Assembly: GCA_963922205.1 (NCBI GenBank)
Contig: CAWUHX010000114.1
Coordinates: 1 to 64,000 of the forward strand
DNA length: 64,000 nt
Direction: 5' to 3'
Source: Romanomermis culicivorax
Lineage: Eukaryota; Nematoda; Enoplea; Mermithida; Mermithidae
In this document: piece after piece, positions 13,500 to 25,200 of the stretch
How positions within the stretch are numbered: the stretch's first letter is position 1
How the letters are laid out: each line of letters opens with the position of its first letter
Program-made: the position numbers and the translations under genes
The notes under the pieces: model-generated
What the model was told of the DNA's origin: nothing
What the model saw: the letters and a program-made list of their open reading frames with translations, nothing else
Database searches by the model: none

Positions 13500-14075
13500 A
13501 CTACTGGTTTGATTTTCCAGATACTCAAGGGATTTGTTGCGAATCATTATTGTCACTCTATTTTACAAAAGAAGTTCTGCCTGCGATTTTAATGAACTCG
13601 AGTAACAATTTCAAAGCGATGAATTGTGTTGGACATGATCAAAATACGGCGACGATAGAAATCTGACGATGCGTGTTTAAGAAATGCTCTTGCGAATCAA
13701 TTACAAACTATATACTGTATTGCAACAAATAGGGTGTCAGAATAATCCGCGAATAATCCACTGATCGTCACTGATAATATACTCCGGCTCATGCCGATCA
13801 ATCCTGCAGACGATAGTGATCCACAAGTCTGTCCGTCCTTGATGAGCCAGAACCGAGCTTGATCGTTGTATTTTACTGTCGAAATTTTTTCTTCAAAACC
13901 ATCGGTCGGACTCGGCGCTTTCCTGCGGCCGCTCGCTACGTACGTACTGCTTCGTCATGTGTCTAATCTTTGTTGCCCTCTGTTTCAATTCGAACGTTTT
14001 CGACAAAAAGTTTATGACTTGGAGTAAATTTCTTACTCTTACCCAATTGAGTCAAAACGGCTTGTAGCATTTTTT
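13500..14075. other. Intergenic stretch, nothing recognised
   Basis: The stretch immediately upstream of the 7SL gene should hold its promoter, but no clear TATA box or proximal element could be picked out. The rest shows no ORF or repeat I recognise. Confidence 0.4.
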
Positions 14076-14083
14076 GTTGTATT

Positions 14084-14944
14084 CAGCGTTTTTTTTTGTG
14101 CACGGACTTTTGTGCCAATTGGCACAAGAAGCCAAAAAAATTTGTGCCAATGGCACAAAAAATTTTTTTCTACTAGAAACATACTGAAAACTGCGGAAAA
14201 GTTTTATGCCAAAAGTTTGGTAAAAGGTTGTTTAAGACGCATTAATTTTTTGTAAAAATCGTGCTCAACCTATTTTCCAGCTAAACCATGTCATGTCAGT
14301 CAGATAAGAAAAAACTGCGAGAAAATGGTTTACGACGACTGTAAAAGAAATGGTGTAAAAGAAATGGAACGCTGACAAAGTTCTAAAAAGTCTTGAATTG
14401 TTTAGGAAGTTCAAATAGATTCACTTTTCGAATTCGACTACGAATATGAATTATCTCTTATATATTTAACAACAACGTAAAGACTAGGGAAAATAAAATC
14501 GAAAATGGTGTAAATTTTCAGTCGAAATATTGTATCATCACCAACGATATCGATTTTCCTATTTGAATCAATCAAACATAAAAAGTAAGAATTGCAGTTT
14601 TGAATCCAAATCTGACTGAATTAACAGAGAATATTCAAAATTTCTTCTTATTCATCAATCATTGACAGCCTATAAAATTTTCTGCCACGACAAAAATACA
14701 CTGTTCGAAAATAAATCGTTCGCTTTCGGGTCAAATATAGGAATAGGAAATATTATATTCATTGACTCGGCGCGGAGCGCCGAAAATTTTTTGCATTTTC
14801 ACCCCTAAAACGTCTAAAAATCAGAAAAATTTAATGTTTCACCAGCCAAAAAATTTGTGCCAATTGGCACAAATGCTCAAAATTTTTAGTGCCATTCCAA
14901 ATTTTTTTGTGAAAAAACCATGTTTTGGCACAAAAAAAACACTG
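14084..14944. mobile_element. Non-autonomous hAT-like element with GTGCC palindromes
   Basis: Ends are CAGCGTTTTTTTTTGTGC and, inverted, CAGTGTTTTTTTTGTGCC. The flanks GTTGTATT (14,076-14,083) and GTTGTAAT (14,945-14,952) match at 7 of 8 positions, fitting the 8-bp target duplication of hAT elements. Inside are repeated palindromes of the type TGTGCCAATTGGCACA (near 14,120, 14,145 and 14,860) and the hairpin CGGCGCGGAGCGCCG at 14,768-14,782. There is no transposase ORF. Confidence 0.8.
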
Positions 14945-14993
14945 GTTGTAATTTAGGTGGTTTAATCTGTAAGTATTTTCTATTCGAATCATA

Positions 14994-15395
14994 AGTACCT
15001 GTAATCGGAGAGGGGCTTTGTGGAAGCCTATATCCTAATGTCGGGACGCCCCAACTCGAAAAAATGTGGAAAAATTTACCTGTTAGCAGGTCATTTTTGC
15101 TGCCTGCTGATCTCTAATAGTAATCAAAAGCCATACTTTGATTAAAGTCACCCCTGATCAGAGTCACCCCACTTTACCTTATATGGGGACAAAGCTCTGG
15201 GAATTATGGTACCCCACTCCAAAATCGTTGGTTTATCCTCTACCTATTTGTCAAACTAGAAAAAATTAGGAAAAAAGTGACTTTTTTGGGGTCTTTTCGA
15301 CCCCCCTCCCCAAAATTTTGGAAATTTCGGGACCCCTACCCGAATATTTTCGGTTCACCCCCCCCCCACAGCCGGTCGAACCTCTTACAGGTATG
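14994..15395. mobile_element. Candidate short element with TACCTGTAA ends
   Basis: Perfect 9-bp inverted ends, TACCTGTAA at 14,996 and TTACAGGTA at 15,385-15,393, resemble the ends of the 180-206 bp family nearby. The flanks do not give a clear 8-bp duplication, so this is an older copy or a chance pairing. No ORF is present. Confidence 0.45.
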
Positions 15396-15433
15396 ATCCG
15401 CAATCGAGCTGGGTGTCTAGCCACCTAGTAAAG

Positions 15434-15639
15434 CGTACCTGTAAGACCTCCGACCAGTTGGGGGGGGGGGGGGTAGGAAAAAGTCGAAATTTTTCCCAAA
15501 AAAGGCCAAAAAATACACTTTTTTGAAAATTTTTTTAATTTTTTCCAAACTGGGGGGGGAATGATTTTGGGTACAGGGTTGGCCAAGTTGGGGGGGGGGA
15601 GATTCCCCCAACCCCCTTCCCTCCCCCAGTACAGGTATG
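15434..15639. mobile_element. Short hAT-like element, family D copy 1
   Basis: A 206-bp element with ends CGTACCTGTAAGACC and ...AGTACAGGTATG, flanked by perfect 8-bp duplications TAGTAAAG (15,426-15,433 and 15,640-15,647). The interior is G-run rich. Two other copies occur at 35,940 and 40,769. Confidence 0.88.
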
Positions 15640-15659
15640 TAGTAAAGTGAGGTAATTCC

Positions 15660-16600
15660 AAGTAAAATCCTTAATTATGTATTTGTATATATTGAAAGAT
15701 GAGCTTTAATTATTGTGCGATAAGCCGAATTTGTGTTTTAGAAATTTAAAACTTGGCACTTCTCATTTAGCACTGGTTTTAGGCATTAGTGTCATCATTT
15801 AACTTATCGTCGTATCACCATAACGCAGTTCTCAAGAAGTCGAGTACCGTTACTCAATTTAACATTTAATTGTTTCCGTAATGTTCTAATTCCGTCTGTA
15901 ACTGTTAATCACGATTGGCAGAAATCGAACTTGAAAGTTGAATTTTCGGCCTTGGTTTTCTCATGGTTATAATCGAAATAACTATAGATAACTCCCTCTA
16001 TCATCTTACACATGGAATCACAGCAACAATGCGCATTCAAAAAAAGGAGCGATGAGCGAAGAAAATAACGTGGAGGTGAAAAGGGAACAAGCATGGAAAA
16101 AACACTTTAAAATGCTTGAAAATCAGTTGAAGAATAGCTTATTCTCAAAACATGAGGTTCAACTTTTCTGCTCAGAATCATGTCATCGTAAAAACCGTCA
16201 AGTGCGTTTGTTTCAAATGTTTACAGTTCCGTTCGTAAAATAATTTATTGTATCACCTTAAATTTCAAGTTGTATTTTGATCTGGCGACGCTGTTTTTTT
16301 TAACGCCGCACCAATTAAGGTAGGCCCGCGCTAATGTAAATTTTAGTCGCGCTGAGAAAAAGTGATACAAATTGAGGGAAGTTAGGTGCTGCCCAAATAA
16401 TTACAGGGTCTGGTGGTCGACAGCATGATCACGTAGAATTCATCCAACTTCATGTCAGTTTTTTGGGGTTGACTACATAACATCACAAAATTGTCCTAGA
16501 TTCCTATTTTTTAGATATAGCTTATCTTAAAATAAGAATAATCCGCAAATTTATGACATGGTTTGATATATTTTTTTGCTTTTACCACCGTTTTAATATT
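15660..16600. other. Intergenic, nothing recognised
   Basis: No domain-bearing ORF, RNA gene or clear repeat was found. The short plus-strand frame at 16,052-16,243 has no recognisable family or splice context. Confidence 0.4.
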
Positions 16601-16604
16601 AGCT

Positions 16605-16967
16605 AGCTGTTGAGTGGGGGAGTGCTATAGGAACTTCCCCCCCAGAAATTGTCGGCCATATGACTAGCTATTGGGCAACCACCCCCCCCCAGACTTTCCA
16701 ATCTATGGCTAGCCATATGGTAGTCATGGGTGTTCCCCCCCAATACTTATGGTCGGGACTGAAAAATCTCAATTTTTGAACAAAAAATAGTCAAAAACGT
16801 CAATTTTCTTGGCGCTTCGCTCCATAAATACATTTATTTACGGGGTTTTCAGGCAAAAATTACTATTTTTAACCATTTTTCGGCCAAAAATAGGGAATCA
16901 CTGACCCCCGGCCCCAAAAAAGTCGCCCGATCCCCATCCCAGACCTCGAGGCCCCGTTACATGAATG
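16605..16967 (-). mobile_element. hAT-like family C, diverged inverted copy
   Basis: Reverse-complement relative of the 406-409 bp elements at 20,217 and 32,056. It shares AGTGCTATAGGAACTTCCCC, GGCTAGCCATATGG, the GGCGCTTCGCTCC hairpin at 16,811-16,823 and the end CCCCGTTACATGAATG. The left end is eroded and no target duplication is visible. Confidence 0.75.
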
Positions 16968-16969
16968 AG

Positions 16970-17580
16970 TGGGGATAATTATATCATACAGCTGCAGGGT
17001 ATTCAAATAAAAGTGTCATATAAGCTTTACAGATGTGTACCGGACTGCACATCTTGGAAATAAAGTTCAGACTTTCCGATAACACAATACTCAAATCTTT
17101 GGTATAAGTGTCTGATTTGAGCTGAACTTCATCATTAATCCTGTGTCAATATTTCGGATTATTATTGTCGAAGTGTCCTTAATGATAGAAGTTGTCAAAA
17201 ATTTGAAATAGTATTACTCGTAGAAAAATAAGCAGCTACTGAAATTAAAAAATGCGGCAGTTGAAATTGAATAATTGAATGATGAGAAATGTCAAACTGA
17301 GATGTAGTGAGCTTGGTAATCACAGAATCGAAAAAATGTGAAAATTAAATCAATTAGGTGTGATTTTTAGGCAATATGTTATTCATGGGGTTGCAAGCTT
17401 AAACTGATGCAGTATCCAGCTCTAGTTCAACTAATTACGACTAAATACTGTTTTTTCACCAATTTTCATTGAAAAGCGGTCAATGAATGACCTATGTTGT
17501 ATGTTAACATACAACATTCCACCCGTAGGATTGATGTTTCTCCCAATCCACGGGTTCCGAACCCGGCCATTTTTGTTGAG
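16970..17580. other. Intergenic, nothing recognised
   Basis: AT-rich DNA without a recognisable gene, RNA or repeat. Confidence 0.4.
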
Positions 17581-17584
17581 CCTT

Positions 17585-19012
17585 GGGCCCGGTTTCACCA
17601 CAACATTACGAGTCTTACGGGTACTACGAGCGTCGAATTCTAGGTGTAAATCAGTTTCACCAGCTTCACTCGTGCGACGGATGACGAGCTACAACCTACG
17701 GGCGACGGACAACAAATTAGGAGTGACGAAAGTTGTTCTATGGGTGATGTGCTTTGAGTTATGAGTCCGTAGTAAGAGTGTTTCACCATGTTTTCCATAG
17801 GACTCGTAAAATGATCATTTTGCGGGGTGTTTTTTGGCACTCGTTATACGTGAATTCGTAATGTTTTTATAATTGGATTGGGAAATTTGTTCTGAAAATT
17901 ATTAATTTCTAAGTTATTCTGAAATTTCATCAAATCTTGAAGAAATTTTCTCAATCCTTGTAAAAATTTGTTAGATTTTGTTGAAACGTATAATAATTTC
18001 GAAAATTTTTTCAATCTCTAGGGAAAATTATTTTCATCACTTTTTTGAAAATTCGTCAATTTTACAGAAACTTTCTAAATTATTGTGAAGATAAGTCAAT
18101 TTTAAAAACATCCAAAATATGCAAAAATTTATAGATCTTTGCAGATTATTCGTGATTGTTAATTATTTGTACAGAATGAAAGAAGGGCCACCTGAAAAAC
18201 TCGTTAATACTTGGAAAAAATTGCTACCACCTGAAAAAAATTGTCACCTCCGAACATGATGCACAACATGTTTTCAAAGATGCATCACAAAAATTTCAAG
18301 ATGCTACGTAAAAGTTTCCAGATGCATCGCGAAGAAATCAAGATGTGAGAGTTTTTCAATGTTCGACTTTTTTCAAGTGCATAGCATTTTTCTCAACATA
18401 ATCTTGGAAAAAAATCAAGATGGCATGATGGCGTCTAGAAATAAAATGAGATAACATAGTGACAAAATCAAGATTGGTTTTTACCAGAGGGAGGTGGCAA
18501 AAGAGGAAGAGTTATTTTGCATGGGAAATCCTATATACAAATTGGTTTTTCCTAAAATTTTTTTATTTTTTGGGGGTTTTTCAGAAAAATATTAAAAAAG
18601 TTTTTCACCCAAAATGCGGTAATTTCGAGAAAGTATCCAAATTATCGTTTCTTTGTCGTGTTGACAAGAGAAAACAAATGACACAAATACCACCAACCTA
18701 CGAGTCCTACGGACCCACTTTTGGTCCGTCAAAATCTCATCAAATTTACGAGTCCTTTCATCATCATGGTGATGGGTAATTCATTTGGTGAAACTGAACA
18801 GTCGTAAATTATGAAAAACCGCCGCTCATAACACTCAACTCGTGAGCCCGTACTCATAAACTTTCTTTTTTGGTGAAACGGCCACTCTTAGCATTCCTAG
18901 ACTCGTAAACTCTGATTTTTGGTGAGACGGCTATTCGTAGCTCTCTTGACACGGGACTCGTAACTCGCGACATTTTACTCTTAATACGGAGTTTTGTGGT
19001 GAAACCGGACCC
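17585..19012. mobile_element. Element with GGGYCCGGTTTCACCACAA inverted ends
   Basis: Starts GGGCCCGGTTTCACCACAA and ends with the reverse complement of GGGTCCGGTTTCACCACAA. Partial copies of the terminal motif (GTTTCACC or GGTGAAAC) recur inwards at about 17,652, 17,785, 18,785, 18,873 and 18,921, together with ACGAGTC/GACTCGT pieces, so the ends are built of inverted sub-repeats. No transposase is seen. The right end lies about 205 bp upstream of the serrate start codon, so it may carry part of that gene's promoter. The superfamily is unassigned and no flanking duplication is clear. Confidence 0.72.
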
Positions 19013-19218
19013 TGGTCGGGATGGTCACACCTACCCCGATATTGGCCAGTGGTGGGACAGCTCCGGCGTCACTCAGGAAGCTCTTCAACACCTAATCTCT
19101 GTTTAATCTTGATATTTTATTGGCGTTCTATCTATTATAACAAGCAATTACAATTGATGACAGTGCGAAACTTTTCTTTCTCAGTGATTTCTGATAAAAC
19201 ATTTAATGCAACTGTATA

Positions 19219-22200
19219 ATGGGCGATAGCGACGATGAATTCGGTCGCCGTCGTGGCAGAGATAAATTTATGAAGGAACGCAACGATTTCCAACAAGATA
19301 AGAGACGCGATTTCAGCCAAAATGATAGGTAAATCTGATTGCTAGTTTCGTCACACCGCTTTGCTTTTTTATAATACCGCCTTTGCTACCTTTTAGACGC
19401 GGTTATATGCAAAATAGAAATGATTATCGTATGCGCGATAACAGACAAGCCAGCCCGCCGACAAAAAGGCTCCGTCGAGAATGGTAATATTTGCGTCATG
19501 ATTCGAAAAGCATTATGACAACCATTTCCTATTCAAAATTCAGATTCACATCTTTTAGGGGAACTTTGTTCTACAGTTCTATCGAATACTTGGTACATTT
19601 TCTTACAAGTTGGATGGGAACCAAATAGTGCCATCTTCCACACTAGAATACTAATTTTGGCGGTAGATAAAGCTCTTGCAGTTAGCTTTCGGAACTTTTG
19701 CAATGGAAAAAATATTTTCGGACCATTCCAAATGTTAGATTTTTCTGCATTCTACTTCAGTAGAAAGAAATTCTCCGTGAGATGCGATAATTTCTTTGGA
19801 CTACGCAAAAGGGATCGTGCAAAAAATTGTTCTGCAGCAAAATATGATCTCTTGGCTCTATTAAGAATGCGCTTATTTGTTTCACATTTAGCTTAGATGG
19901 GATGTTCGCGGCAGCACTAAGAAATGTTAAGATAATATAATAAAAATGAACGAATAAGTTGATGAATACGGGATAAATATGCACTATATTAGCGAATATG
20001 CTGTGCATTGTCAAAAAAACATATAGCTCTTACAGTTGACCAAAATTGAATTTATCCAATTTAGAGCGAAAAACTTCACTATTTTAACATGTGACTATTG
20101 ATTCAGAAAGTTTATTCCAGATAGGAATAAATAACTATTCGTAAGAAAGTATTTATTAATATCAATCTTCGAAATATCAGTTTTTAACTTCCAATTGTGG
20201 CTGGATCGGATCTGAGCGTACATGTAACGGAGCCCCGAGGTCTGGGGGGGGGGGGGGTTGCGTCACTTTTTTTGGGCCGGGGGTCAGTAATTCCCAAAAT
20301 TTTGGGGGGAGGGGTCTCTGAAGGGAAAAAATTCGATTTTTTCACGAAAAAGAGTTTAAAAAATAGTAATTTTTGTCTAAAATATGATAAAAAATGTATT
20401 TGTGGCGCGAAGCGCCTAGAAAATTGACATTTTTGACCATTTTTTGTTCAAAAATTGACATTTTCCATCAAAAAACTGACATTTTTCCGACCAAAAGTAT
20501 ATGGGACTATGGGCTAGCCATAGGATTGGAAAATCCGGGGGGCGGCCGCCCAATGGCTAGCCATATGGTCGACGATTTCTGGGGGGGGTGTCCCATAGCA
20601 CTTCCCCCCAATTACATGTATGAATCTGAGAGTGTGTAATGGTGCAGAAATCACTCATTTTATGTCTACTTCATGATTTATTATCTTACATAACATAGTC
20701 AAATCATTCAAACGTCTCCTATTTCCAAGTGTCTCTAACTTTAATATAACGATCATTATAGAAACCCTTTTGTGGAGTATTTCTGTGCTTTTTCAATGGA
20801 ACTGATGTTCTTTGTTGAATGGGGTGACCAGATGTTGGTTCCATATGCCAGAATAGGACTGACGTATGTTTTGTACGCATTAGTTAGTAAGAATTTATCC
20901 TTGAATACGAATCGACGGAATATAAAATATAATCCGTAGCACGCACTCTCTATAACATAGCCCACATGTTCATTAAATTTTAGTTTTGGTTGAAAAAAGA
21001 CCAAGATCTTTAACGTAATTATCAGTATCCTCAATTATTTTATCATCAATTTGGTACTTCTTCTTCATTTTGCTATTAAATCCAAAATGCATTCATTACC
21101 TATGTACGCAATCTTAAAAATCTGATTCACTTTGTTAAGGGACGACAACTACGATCCTAGTATAAGACGAGATGGCCAAGAAAATGCGCCCCAAAGTGGC
21201 GGTGGTTCTTCCGGAGGATCGAATATGATGAGTTTTAAGCAATTTTTGACCACACAAGATGATTCAATATCGGATGAAGAGGCGATTCAAAAATACCAGG
21301 ATTATAAATTAGAGCATAAACGTCAACAACTGCACTCCTTTTTCGTGCAGCACAAGGATGAAGAATGGTACGATGAAGCAGTGTTTGGAAAGTTCTGTTT
21401 CAGAGCCAGAGGTGTCTTATGCCGCGGCTTCTTGTTAATTTTTGCATGATTTAAATATCTTTGACTCAATCGTCTGAAACAAGACAACCAGAGGTAGCTT
21501 ACACCGCGGTTGAGGCGGAGTTTTTGCACTTTAATTAAACACCTAATGATTATGAGGATGTTTTTGATGAAAGAGCTTGCTTGATGTATATTTGCAAAAT
21601 TTTTTTTATTCTTGGTTCACGGACGCCAGAGGCAATTTATGCCGCGGCCTTTGTCGTATAACGTCTCTATTTAAAAATTGAGCACCTTGAAAACTTGACG
21701 ATGCACGTGACTGTCACAGCTGCTGTGAAGTAAGTCCCTACACAAATAACAGGGCACATACGAATATTGAATAAACCTGAGTTGATCAAATTTTTGTGGA
21801 TAGTACTTCTGAAATTAGTGAATGTTTTTTATCGTTGTCCAGATAAGAATCCAAAATAATCTTCATTATCAGTTGATTGATATGTTGTTGTGGTTCTGTT
21901 TTCGATTAATCCAAGGCACATTGCGATGATACATATACGAAGATGAGGAGGTCTCAAGATTCGCCAATCATAAGGCTCTAGTGAAAAACACCATCTTTCT
22001 GGTGAGAAATTGGAAAATGGCAGTTTTTCAGTGTTCCGCTATAAATACGATTTTCAGAATACGACCACTACGCTTACTAGTTCCGAATTATTTTTGGGCT
22101 AAACATTCAAAGTTTCCGCGGTTGAATAACCGACAGCCCTCTAAGTTCTGATCACGCAATAGGTATCCCCACTTATAAAAGTCCATTTTGATCCCTCCAG

Positions 22201-25200
22201 ATCTCAGAGCTCTGTTAGTTGTGATCTCCATCACTGTTGCCGCTTTAAAATGCGTTTTTGTTCTTTCTGCTAGGTTTCGGTTGAAGTACCACCCCGAAGA
22301 TAGTGCTAAACTTAAAGCCGAACAATCGATAGCGATTCAACGGCGTTTGTCCGTCTTCCTTGATCTCCAAGAAAAGAAATGGCTCGATAAGTGTAATTTG
22401 GATCACGATAATTGTCAAAACATAATCAAATTCATGGATGCTGGTAAATAATATAATTGTAATGCATATATGCAACGAAGTCCCGAGGTCTGCAGTTTCG
22501 CCGATTGCCCAAAATTTTAGGGGAAAATCCCTGAAGGAAAAAGAAATTTTTTTCGTCAAAGAAGTCCGAAAAGTAGTGCAATAAATAGTATTTTTTGTTT
22601 TAAAACCGTAAAGATGTAATACATACGCAATGCGTCGAGAAAATTGACATTTCTGAGTATTTTTTGCTCAAACATTATGACCATAAGAATGGGGTTCTTA
22701 TTTCTGCTACGTATATGGCTAGCCTTAGGATTGGCACATCCCGCGGGAGATCACTCAATGCCTGGCCATATGGCCGACGATTTCTGGGGGTTTCCTACGG
22801 CACTTTCCCCAATTACATGTACGTATTCCTGACATTTTATCTTTGAAGGAGCACATTTTTAGAAAGTCATGAACTTGCGGAATTCATGACTCGTCTAATG
22901 TCTTTTTGTAGTCGTGATAAAGCTCGAAGGCGGAACCGATGAAGATATCGCTGCTCTAGAAAAGTTGGAAGAATTGTTGGACGACAGCTACGAGGAACCC
23001 CCCAAAAGAACAGTGACGTAAGTCAACTATTTTCAAGAATTTTCAGTCCGTAAAATGCGTCTTCTTGCTACTTATAGCGAAAGAGATGCAACGAAAGAAA
23101 AAACTTCGCGTATCAGACAAGAAAGTGAAAATAGCGAAAAACCAATGAAAAAAGGTGGCGAGGATGGCGCTTTGAGCGTAAGCCACATGAAAAATCTTTC
23201 TTTTCTTTTTCGTGTCTTCATGAGGAAAATCAATATTTTTTGCTGAGGGATATTCCGTTGAAGGCATTCTGCTTCTCTGATCATAGTGTCATTTTCATCT
23301 CGTGCTTACTTTCGCCTTTTGTTTTGATTTGACAGTGTTTAAATTTTAGGATAGCGATGTGTCCGAAAAAGGTTCCGTTGGATCTGGTAAGTTTAATTTA
23401 TTCTCGTTGTTCTATATATAATCAGCTCAATGAGGAAAATTTTTTATTCCGCCTGACTTTGCTATGCAAATCTTTTTGATGGCATTCTGCTTCTCTGAGT
23501 TTTTGATTATTAGGTTTTCCGGATTTATTTTTTGTTTTCTTTTAATGCGTAGTTCACATCATTTAAGATAAATCTAAGTCGCCCTTGCCACCGAGTGCTG
23601 GCGAAAATGTTAAAGAAACGGAGGATTTGTCCGAGAAAGATGAACCGAAACAATCCGAAGAACAGGCCATTGAACAAACAACTAAAAATGAAGATAAATT
23701 CAACGGGAATCACAAAAGCCGTAAAAGGTAAATTTTGAATCTTACATTCCTCTATGGTCTATTATCTCGAGCTTTTCCCTCGATATTTCCCTATTCATAC
23801 ATGATGTTGTTTGTTCATTGCGACTTTCTCAGAAAACTAGAATCTACCGATGAACAAGACGTTGATGAATTATCTCCCGATGAAGAAGATGGCATCTCGT
23901 CACCCGTACCTAAGGAAAAATCATCGTCACCTAAGCGAAAAACGTCGTCGGCGAAAGATGAATTCGTCGACTCCGTGAATCCCACCAGAATGGTCCTCCA
24001 CAAAACGTCTAGCATATTTTTGCGTAATTTGGCGCCGTCGATCACGAAAAGCGAAGTTGAAGCAGTAAGTAAATTGTTATAAAAACGGGTCTTGAAGAAT
24101 CGGTTATACGATTTTTGGCTGCCATATTGGATATTTTTGTTCGTTTTGATAATATCTCCAAGTTTCTATTAGAGCTTCTGTTTGCCTCTGCCTGCAATTT
24201 CTTCTTGATCGAAATATTCATCCTAGAAAATTTTTGAATTGATTTTTCGGACCAAAGGATCTTATTGTAGCTTGTACGACCTGACGCATTTTGATTTCAA
24301 TTGAGTCTGTTGTCGGTCAACGACATTGTATTGGTTTTTTGAATCCTATCACGTTATTAGGATGTCATTGAGTTTTTTATTTCGCGTTCTCACAAAACAG
24401 TAATATCCGTCAGACGCGACTTTTCATGACTCAAAATTTTGTATTGCTCAACAGCAATCGTTATCACACGTGTGCATACAAAAACTAATTTTTTGAGTTT
24501 TTTCATAATCCCGCCAAGTCGTCTCATATTCATATTTGGAGAGAAATTTGGTGTAACCCAAAAATATTCAGCTAAAAAAATTTACTTTTGTAATATGACT
24601 ATTTCCATTAGGTCAGCAAAAAATATATTGCAGGCAAGTTATCGATAAGCTTTCTGCTTCAATTTTCCTTATTTTTCCCCAAGACTCGTGAGTAATGCAT
24701 ATAGAGGTAGTATTCCCAAGTGTTTTTTTCTGTACCCGGTTTTCTGCACAGTGCAGGAAAGCTACCTCTATGATGATAAGTGAGAGCCAAAAAAGGTAGT
24801 CATGTTTCCGGCGCCAAGCGCCGGAAAAAATTTTTGGGTTTTGACATTCTGCGACGCTGGAAAATCAATTTCCCGATCATGAAATTATGACCTTCCAAAA
24901 TGCATCCTTTCTGTATCCGATGTGATCAAATACATGACTCAAAAAATTCTGCACCAGTGCAGAAATCAGCAAAAAAATATTCTGCACGAAGCCTAAAAAG
25001 TCTGCACTGTGCAGAAAAACGCTGGTTCTTCATTTTTTTAAATCTCGCATTATAATCGTCATCAATCTTTCACCTTGTGTCAACATGATGCCACTGAGAA
25101 GCGTCTGAAAAATTCTGATTAGCATTCTACAACCTGACTTTTTCGGTAGTTCTGTTTTTTCTCGTTGGTCATGTATTCTTCTAAATGAGTTTTTCGTCTT

